A stretch of DNA of 5,884 nt from contig JASEJH010000109.1 of the NCBI GenBank assembly GCA_030016455.1, positions 1-5,884 on the forward strand. Direction: 5' to 3'. The stretch comes from Thermoanaerobacteraceae bacterium. Lineage in GTDB: Bacteria > Bacillota > Desulfotomaculia > Desulfotomaculales > Ammonificaceae. Of this stretch, positions 1 to 4,352 are shown piece by piece; the first letter of the stretch is position 1, and each line of letters starts with the position of its first letter. The notes beneath the pieces were generated by a model. It was given only the letters and a program-made list of their open reading frames with translations, was not told the origin of the DNA and ran no database searches. A program made the position numbers and the translations under genes.

Positions 1-148
1 CATATGGGGTCAGTGGGAAAAGAGGAAGGTCCTGGTAATAGAGGGTCAAAATGGTTTTTACAAGAAAGGGAACGGGTTGAAGGGGGGAGGGTTTTTTAAG
101 GATAGGGAAGAATAAAGAATCACAAGCCTGATTTGCAACAAGCAATTC
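1..148. other. Upstream non-coding leader, purine-rich, no gene seen
   Basis: This stretch is clearly AT-richer than the genes that follow, and its + strand is rich in A and G. The longest plausible frame from its ATG at 4 runs only to a TAA at 97-99 (31 codons), with no ribosome binding site and a low-complexity product, so I do not call it a gene. I see no tRNA, no riboswitch-like fold and no end of an upstream gene. A G-rich run followed by six T (near 77-97) lacks a pairing arm, so it is not a convincing terminator. Confidence 0.5.
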
Positions 149-157
149 TGGTATAAT
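149..157 (+). promoter_or_regulatory. Extended -10 promoter for the radical SAM / DUF2344 / RNase G operon
   Basis: TGGTATAAT is a perfect match to the extended -10 element (TGn plus TATAAT) of housekeeping sigma-A promoters. The -35 region is poor: the best candidate is CTGATT at 128-133 with an 18-base spacer, matching the consensus at three of six positions. Extended -10 promoters often work without a good -35. Transcription would start near 164-165, giving a leader of about 30 bases before the ATG at 195, which leaves no room for a riboswitch. Confidence 0.72.
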
Positions 158-182
158 CTAAGGCAGTGGTTGTAGGATTCCC

Positions 183-187
183 GGAGG
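183..187 (+). promoter_or_regulatory. Ribosome binding site of the radical SAM gene
   Basis: GGAGG lies 7 bases before the ATG at 195, the ideal spacing, and this fixes the start of the first gene. It lies in the string GGAGGTTGG, which resembles a unit of the heptamer repeats found in the spacers further on. Confidence 0.8.
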
Positions 188-194
188 TTGGTCA

Positions 195-2042
195 ATGCTG
201 GAGATCGAACGGCTGCTGCAGCGAGTGGAAAAACCGGGGCGGTACGCCGGCGGCGAGTACAACGCGGTCAGGAAGAATTGGGACCGGGTGGCCGTCAGGG
301 TTGCTTTTGCTTTTCCCGACGTTTACGAGGTGGGGATGTCCCACCTGGGCCTGCAGATTCTTTACGGGATCGTGAACCGGCGGCAGGACGCTCTCATGGA
401 GCGCGTTTTTGCTCCTTGGCCGGATATGGAGGCACTGCTGCGCACAAAGGGCATCCCCCTTTTCACCATCGAATCCCGCCGTCCGGTCAGGGATTTCGAC
501 ATTTTAGCGTTTACGCTGCAGTACGAGCTGACCTACACCAACGTCCTCAACATGATGGAGCTTGCCGGAATCACGCTTACCGCTGCTGCACGGGGGGAAA
601 ACGAGCCCCTGGTGATTGCGGGCGGCCCTTGTGCCTTTAACCCGGAGCCGTTGGCGGCCTTTGTGGATCTCTTTGTGATCGGCGAAGGAGAAGAGGTCGT
701 TCACGAACTGCTCGATGCTTACATCCGGGCGCGGCGGGAAGGGAAACGGCGTACGGCGTTCCTGCGCGACGCGGCGGATATTCCCGGGGTCTACGTACCT
801 TCGCTTTACGCGGCCGATTACTTCAGCGACGGCCGTATCGCCGGCATCCGGCCGCTTTTGCCAGACGTTCCCGCGCGGGTTACGAAGCGGGTGGTGCGGG
901 ACCTGGATGCGGCTCCCTTTCCGACGCATCCGGTGGTGCCTACCATCGAGGCGGTGCACGACCGGGGGATGCTCGAGATTTTTCGAGGCTGTACCCGGGG
1001 GTGCCGCTTTTGCCAGGCCGGGATCATTTACCGGCCGGTGCGTGAGCGAAGCCTTGAGCGGCTGCTGGCCGACGGACAGGAGCTGGTTCGTAATACCGGC
1101 TACGACGAAATTTCGCTCACCTCATTGAGTTCGGTTGACTACTCGCAGCTCTACCCGCTGGTGGACCGGTTTCTGCCCGTATTTAAACCGGAGCGGGTGA
1201 GCATCTCGCTTCCTTCGCTCCGGGCCGACGCCTTCGCGGTGGAAATCGCGCGGCGGCTTCAGGAAGTGCGCAAAGGCACTCTTACCTTCGCCCCAGAGGC
1301 CGGTACGCAGCGGTTGCGCGACGTGATCAACAAAAGGGTGACGGAGGAGGACCTTTTAAGGGCGGTCGAGGCGGCTTTCGCGTCGGGGTGGCTGCGGGTG
1401 AAGCTGTATTTTATGGTCGGGTTGCCCACCGAAACGGAAACGGACCTGGACGGGATCACGGCGCTGGCGGCGAGCGTTTTAAAGGTCGGCGAAAGGTGCG
1501 GCGTACCCAAAGGACGGCTGCGGGTGACGGTGAGCGCGGCCTGCTTCGTGCCGAAGGCGCACACGCCTTTTCAGTGGGAGCCGCAGGCTGACCGGGAGAC
1601 GCTGCGGGAAAAGATTCTTTATCTGAAGCGGCGGTTGAAGGACCGGCGGATTGACCTGGACTGGCACGATCCCGAGACGAGTTTTCTCGAAGCGGTTTTC
1701 GCCCGCGGTGACCGGCGCCTGAGCGCGGTGCTGCTGGCTGCCCGAAGGCTGGGCTGCCGGTTCGACGGCTGGCGGGAGCACTTCGATTTTGCGCGCTGGC
1801 AGCAGGCTTTTGCGGAAAGCGGCCTGGATCCGGCGGATTACGCTTACCGCCGGTACGACTACAGTGAGGTGCTGGCTTGGGACCACATTGACACGGGGGT
1901 CAGCCGGGATTTCCTGGTTACGGAGCACCAGCGGGCCTACCGCGGCGAACTCACGCCCGACTGCCGCTGGGAAGATTGCCTGGCCTGCGGGGTCTGCCCG
2001 GAACTCGGCGTCGCGCCGGTGATTTTGGAGGTTAGAAGTTAG
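195..2042 (+). CDS. TIGR03960-type radical SAM protein with B12-binding-like N-terminal domain
   Basis: This 615-residue protein belongs to the uncharacterised radical SAM family found beside, or fused to, DUF2344 proteins. Residues about 30-170 look like the Rossmann-type domain of cobalamin-dependent radical SAM enzymes (VIAGGP around 141-146, VIGEGE around 161-166), but I see no DxHxxG cobalamin-ligand motif, so B12 binding is doubtful. The radical SAM core starts near 258. C266-x3-C270-x2-C273 is the canonical CxxxCxxC site for the 4Fe-4S cluster that cleaves S-adenosylmethionine. Near the C-terminus C590, C595, C598 and C601 form a second cysteine cluster that could hold another metal centre. 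The protein is probably cytoplasmic, with no signal peptide or membrane segment. The substrate is unknown; an RNA or ribosome modification role is only an inference from the RNase G neighbour. The start is ATG with GGAGG 7 bases upstream. The last few codons (LEVRS) and the TAG stop are made of heptamer repeat sequence, so the tail may be acquired. The length is normal for the stand-alone form. Confidence 0.9.
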   Translation: MLEIERLLQRVEKPGRYAGGEYNAVRKNWDRVAVRVAFAFPDVYEVGMSHLGLQILYGIVNRRQDALMERVFAPWPDMEALLRTKGIPLFTIESRRPVRDFDILAFTLQYELTYTNVLNMMELAGITLTAAARGENEPLVIAGGPCAFNPEPLAAFVDLFVIGEGEEVVHELLDAYIRARREGKRRTAFLRDAADIPGVYVPSLYAADYFSDGRIAGIRPLLPDVPARVTKRVVRDLDAAPFPTHPVVPTIEAVHDRGMLEIFRGCTRGCRFCQAGIIYRPVRERSLERLLADGQELVRNTGYDEISLTSLSSVDYSQLYPLVDRFLPVFKPERVSISLPSLRADAFAVEIARRLQEVRKGTLTFAPEAGTQRLRDVINKRVTEEDLLRAVEAAFASGWLRVKLYFMVGLPTETETDLDGITALAASVLKVGERCGVPKGRLRVTVSAACFVPKAHTPFQWEPQADRETLREKILYLKRRLKDRRIDLDWHDPETSFLEAVFARGDRRLSAVLLAARRLGCRFDGWREHFDFARWQQAFAESGLDPADYAYRRYDYSEVLAWDHIDTGVSRDFLVTEHQRAYRGELTPDCRWEDCLACGVCPELGVAPVILEVRS

Positions 2043-2058
2043 AAGTTGGAGGTTGGAA
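2027..2058 (+). repeat. Heptamer tandem repeat array A (GAAGYYR type)
   Basis: Units of 7 bases follow one another: GAGGTTA, GAAGTTA, GAAGTTG, GAGGTTG, then GAA. The array starts inside the radical SAM coding region and supplies its TAG stop at 2040-2042. The purine/pyrimidine pattern RRRRYYR is strictly kept while the exact bases vary by transitions. It is a degenerate short tandem repeat. It has no spacers of unique sequence, so it is not a CRISPR. Confidence 0.7.
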
Positions 2059-2060
2059 AA

Positions 2061-2087
2061 GCTGCGGGAATTCACGCAGCGAATTCC
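2061..2087 (+). repeat. Two overlapping, mutually exclusive small inverted repeats
   Basis: GCTGCG (2061-2066) pairs with CGCAGC (2075-2080) around an 8-base loop. GGAATTC (2067-2073) pairs with GAATTCC (2081-2087) around a 7-base loop. The arms interleave. With no linker bases between arms on either side, a standard H-type pseudoknot is sterically unlikely, so these are better read as alternative hairpins. They sit in the loop of the long array A / array B stem. Confidence 0.5.
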
Positions 2088-2100
2088 TAAGAAACAAATA

Positions 2101-2131
2101 TTCTGGCTTCTGGCTTCTGACTCCTGGATTC
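2101..2131 (-). repeat. Heptamer tandem repeat array B, inverted relative to array A
   Basis: On the + strand the units read TTCTGGC, TTCTGGC, TTCTGAC, TCCTGGA, TTC. On the minus strand these are GAAGCCA-like units of the same family as array A (GAAGTTA, GAAGTTG). The two arrays differ almost only by C/T and A/G exchanges, which keeps them able to pair as RNA through G.U pairs. Confidence 0.65.
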
Positions 2132-2156
2132 TATTTCTTTTAGAGCGTGGCCATTT

Positions 2157-2161
2157 GGAGG
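2157..2161 (+). promoter_or_regulatory. Ribosome binding site of the DUF2344 gene, unusually distant
   Basis: GGAGG lies 12 bases before the GTG at 2174, longer than the usual 5-9. An in-frame TAG at 2165-2167 excludes any start further upstream, so this is the only good Shine-Dalgarno available. It is part of GGAGGTT, the same string that occurs in array A (2027-2033 and 2048-2054), so the site may derive from a repeat unit. CTCC at 2121-2124 plus TGG at 2125-2127 could pair with GGAG (2157-2160) and CCA (2151-2153), masking it. Confidence 0.55.
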
Positions 2162-2173
2162 TTATAGGCAGAC

Positions 2174-2863
2174 GTGTTTCGCTATCGAGTTACTTTTCGG
2201 AAGGAGGGGCCGGCCCGCTGGATCGGCCACCTGGACCTGGTGCGGGCGATGGAACGGGCCTGCCGGCGGGCAGGACTGCCGTTGTGGTATTCGGAGGGGT
2301 TCAACCCGCGGCCGCGGTTCGTCTTTGCCTTGCCGCTTCCCGTCGGCCACATCGGGCTAAAGGAACTGGTGGACGTTTACCTCCGGGTGCCGGCGGGCGC
2401 CGATTCGGTGAAGGCGCGACTGGCGCCTGTTTTGCCGGGAGGGATAGTGGTGGTAGCAGTGGTGCGGGTGCCGCGGGAAGCCCCCAACCTGATGGCCGCG
2501 GTGCAGAGGGCATCGTACGTCGCCGAAGGAGGGCTTGACCCCGCCGTTACCCCGGCGGCGGTGGAAACGGCGGTGCGGGCGGTTCTGGAGGCGAAGGAAA
2601 TCAAGAGCGTACGGCAGGGTAAGGCCGGGAGGAAAGAGCGGGACATCCGGCCGGGAATTTTTGACCTGGCGGCGGAGTATGACCGGGGGGAACTCAGGGT
2701 TGCGATGACGGTTAAGGCCGGGCAACAGGGCAACATCCGCCCGGAGGAGGTGGTGGAAGCGCTGCTGAGGTTGGGTGGCCTGCCCGGTGACGCGATGGAT
2801 TTCACGTTTTACCGTACCGGCCTGTTTGTGGTAACCGCAGGCCGGTTGGTCGGCCTTGGTTAA
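2174..2863 (+). CDS. DUF2344 / TIGR03936 radical SAM-associated protein
   Basis: This 229-residue protein is the usual partner of the preceding radical SAM protein; in many bacteria the two are fused. The N-terminus has the family pattern: a beta strand (FRYRVTF), then HLDL at 19-22, a helix, and the conserved block SEGFNPRPRF at 40-49 followed by ALPLPVG. The second half (about 85-229) is less conserved, with an Ala/Val-rich helix and a basic stretch around residues 145-155. It is cytoplasmic, with no membrane segment. The fold and function are not established; from the constant pairing I infer that it binds or presents the substrate of the radical SAM enzyme. The GTG start is chosen because an in-frame TAG lies at 2165-2167 and family members begin at this point. 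The gene follows a 131-base repeat-filled spacer, unusual for partners that tend to be adjacent or fused, and lies 26 bases before RNase G. Confidence 0.87.
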   Translation: MFRYRVTFRKEGPARWIGHLDLVRAMERACRRAGLPLWYSEGFNPRPRFVFALPLPVGHIGLKELVDVYLRVPAGADSVKARLAPVLPGGIVVVAVVRVPREAPNLMAAVQRASYVAEGGLDPAVTPAAVETAVRAVLEAKEIKSVRQGKAGRKERDIRPGIFDLAAEYDRGELRVAMTVKAGQQGNIRPEEVVEALLRLGGLPGDAMDFTFYRTGLFVVTAGRLVGLG

Positions 2864-2889
2864 GTAAAGAAATACCGGGAGCGGAGAAA

Positions 2890-4131
2890 GTGTTGAGAGA
2901 GATAATCATTTCTACGGCGTCCGGGCGGACCCGGGTGGCCGTGATCGAAAATCACGTGCCGGTTGAGGTCTACTTTGAACCGCCCGGTGCGGAACTGGTG
3001 GGCAGTATTTATAAGGGAAAAGTTGAAAACGTCTTGCCGGGGATCGAAGCGGCCTTTGTTAATATCGGCCTCGAAAAGAACGCCTTTCTTCATGTTCACG
3101 ACGCCCGTGCGGTGGCCGACGGGCAAGGCAGAAAACTCGGGATCGAAGAGCTTCTGCGACCGGGCCAGGAAGTGGTGGTTCAGGTGGTGAAGGGTCCTTT
3201 CAAGACGAAAGGGCCCCGGGTGACCACCCACGTGACGATTCCGGGACGGTATCTCGTTTTGGCCCCGATGGTGCAGCACACCGGCGTTTCCCGGCGGATC
3301 GGTCTGCCTTCGGAACGGGAGCGTCTGCGCCAGCTTGTCGCGAAGCTCTGTCCTCCCGGAATGGGACTAATCGTCCGGACGGCGGCGGAAGGCGTAGGGG
3401 AGGCGGAACTGGAACACGACCTGGTAAACCTCCTGAAACTGTGGGACGAGATACGGGCCAAGGCCCGTGAGCCGGGACCGCGCCTGCTTTTCAGGGACGT
3501 TGAGCTCCTGCCCCGCATCCTCCGGGACTTTTTTACCGCCGACGTGGCCCGGCTGGTGGTGGACTCACCTGCGCTCCAGGTGCAGGTGCTCGAGATCCTG
3601 GACGAGATGGAGCCGGGGCTCAAAGACCGGGTTTACCTGGAGACCGGCCGGAACCTGATGGAGGTTTACGGGGTGGAGCAGGAGGTCAAGCGGGCGCTCA
3701 AACGCCGGGTTTGGCTGAAGTGCGGCGGTTATATCGTTTTCGACCAAGCGGAGGCGCTGACTGTGATTGACGTGAACACCGGGAAGTATGTGGGTTCGCA
3801 GAGCCTTGAGGAAACGGTTGTGAAGGCTAACATTGAAGCCGCCCAGGAGATTGCGCGCCAGTTAAGGTTGCGGAACATCGGGGGCATCATTATCATTGAC
3901 TTTATTGACATGCTGGAAGAAAAGCACCGCCAGGAAGTGCTGGACGCCCTGGAGGAAGCGCTCCGGCAGGACCGCGTCCGCTTCCACATCCTCGGCATTA
4001 CCAAGCTCGGGTTGGTGGAACTCACCAGAAAGAAAATCTACCCGAGCCTGGCGGAAATGCTGTTGAAGCCCTGCCCGCGCTGCGAGGGAACGGGTCGGGT
4101 TCAGGTGGATAAGGGTGATTCTTTCCATTAA
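2890..4131 (+). CDS. rng: Ribonuclease G (Rne/Rng family), short form without the C-terminal small domain
   Basis: This is an endoribonuclease that cuts single-stranded AU-rich RNA, acting in rRNA maturation and mRNA decay. The 413 residues contain an S1 RNA-binding domain (about 35-120, with GSIYKGKVENVLPGIEAAFV), the 5'-sensor/RNase H-like middle region, and the DNase I-like catalytic domain. D294 in VIDVNTG and D337 in IIIDFIDM match the catalytic Mg-binding aspartates D303 and D346 of E. coli RNase E, with the same 43-residue spacing. C395-x2-C398 (CPRCEGTG) is the zinc-link that joins two subunits. The protein ends 15 residues later, so the small domain of about 80 residues seen in E. 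coli RNase G is missing; no remnant is readable after the stop. The start is uncertain: GTG 2890 has GGGAG 8 bases upstream, while TTG 2893 has GGAG (2883-2886) 6 bases upstream and differs by one residue. The gene is probably co-transcribed with the DUF2344 gene 26 bases upstream. Confidence 0.93.
   Translation: MLREIIISTASGRTRVAVIENHVPVEVYFEPPGAELVGSIYKGKVENVLPGIEAAFVNIGLEKNAFLHVHDARAVADGQGRKLGIEELLRPGQEVVVQVVKGPFKTKGPRVTTHVTIPGRYLVLAPMVQHTGVSRRIGLPSERERLRQLVAKLCPPGMGLIVRTAAEGVGEAELEHDLVNLLKLWDEIRAKAREPGPRLLFRDVELLPRILRDFFTADVARLVVDSPALQVQVLEILDEMEPGLKDRVYLETGRNLMEVYGVEQEVKRALKRRVWLKCGGYIVFDQAEALTVIDVNTGKYVGSQSLEETVVKANIEAAQEIARQLRLRNIGGIIIIDFIDMLEEKHRQEVLDALEEALRQDRVRFHILGITKLGLVELTRKKIYPSLAEMLLKPCPRCEGTGRVQVDKGDSFH
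3183..3228 (+). other. Strong RNA hairpin inside the rng coding region
   Basis: GGGTCCTTTC (3192-3201) pairs with GAAAGGGCCC (3207-3216) around the 5-base loop AAGAC: ten pairs, one of them U.G. An outer stem, GGTGGT (3183-3188) with ACCACC (3223-3228), encloses it across a small internal loop. It encodes the conserved end of the S1 domain (VVKGPFKTKGPRVTTH), so part of the symmetry may come from protein constraint. A role in mRNA stability or in autoregulation by RNase G is speculation. Confidence 0.4.
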
Positions 4132-4171
4132 AACATCGAATAAAATAGAGACGGTTCGGCAGCGGCAATCA

Positions 4172-4262
4172 GGAAGTCGGAAGCCGGAACCGGGAGTTAG
4201 AACGAGAAACTTGGGGCAAGTAGCAAAGACGAGGAGCAAGAAGCAAGGGACGCGGACAAGGG
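4172..4262 (+). repeat. Heptamer tandem repeat array C, changing unit along its length
   Basis: The first part reads GAAGTCG, GAAGCCG, GAACCGG, GAGTTAG (4173-4200), the same GAAGYYR family as arrays A and B. From about 4216 the unit becomes GCAAG-like (GCAAGTA, GCAAAGA, then GCAAGAA, GCAAGGG) and a second-order period appears: two imperfect 20-base copies at 4216-4235 and 4236-4255. The strand is almost pure purine in places. It has no coding frame and no CRISPR-type spacers. Confidence 0.6.
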
Positions 4263-4291
4263 GCCTGGTAAGGCCTGGGCTATAACTTTTT
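4262..4291 (+). terminator. Weak candidate terminator after rng
   Basis: GGCCT (4262-4266) and AGGCC (4271-4275) form a 5-pair hairpin with loop GGTA, extended by a possible G.U pair. A run of five T follows, but only after about 10 bases (4287-4291), too far for a classical intrinsic terminator. The same sequence can be read as a direct repeat GGCCTGG (4262-4268, 4272-4278). It is a weak call. Confidence 0.2.
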
Positions 4292-4352
4292 GAGAATTCT
4301 TTGAGCCGGACATGAATCGCGGAACTTCAGATTTTGAGCGTTTTGAACGGGG

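Larger units (their letters stand above)
2024..2141 (+). promoter_or_regulatory. Candidate long RNA hairpin plus U-rich run (attenuator or terminator-like)
   Basis: Read as RNA, 2024-2051 can pair with 2101-2128: 27 of 28 positions pair, with one A.C mismatch (2029 with 2123) and about 11 G.U pairs. Because of the G.U pairs it is much weaker as a DNA palindrome. The 3' arm is followed by a pyrimidine, T-rich run (2129-2141), as in intrinsic terminators. The 5' arm covers the radical SAM stop codon, so a terminating ribosome would block it. This could couple translation of the first gene to transcription of the rest of the operon. The pairing is seen directly; the function is inferred. Confidence 0.45.
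4132..4352. other. Spacer between rng and gltX
   Basis: This 221-base non-coding spacer is AT-rich at both ends. From left to right it holds an A-rich start after the rng stop, heptamer array C (4172-4262), a small GC hairpin (4262-4275), TATAAC at 4281-4286, a T run, and several TTGAG strings (4290, 4301, 4334). I see no T-box specifier or AGGGTGG antiterminator core, no riboswitch and no tRNA. No promoter with good -35 and -10 boxes is evident; TTGAGA (4290-4295) with TGAATC (4313-4318) at 17 bases is a weak candidate. Confidence 0.5.

Noticed and set aside
4..99. Small frame from ATG at 4 to TAA at 97-99 (31 codons)
   Set aside because: No ribosome binding site is visible, the product is low-complexity (Gly/Glu/Arg rich), and the purine-rich base composition alone explains the open frame.
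2061..2087. H-type pseudoknot from the interleaved arms
   Set aside because: The linkers between stems are 0, 1 and 0 bases, too short to cross the grooves of 6- and 7-pair stems, so alternative hairpins are the better reading.
2027..2131. CRISPR array
   Set aside because: The period is 7 bases with no unique spacers, and no cas genes are present in the window.
2053..2538. Frame starting at TTG in array A and overlapping the DUF2344 gene
   Set aside because: It is out of frame with a recognisable family protein, its product is Gly/Ala/Arg-rich, and its start lies directly on the repeat with GGAGG touching it.
4281..4286. TATAAC as the -10 box of a gltX promoter
   Set aside because: The -35 position (4258-4263, AAGGGG) does not match and no TGn extension is present.
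4132..4352. T-box leader upstream of gltX
   Set aside because: No AGGGTGGNACCGCG-like core and no long specifier hairpin are visible; most of the spacer is heptamer repeat.
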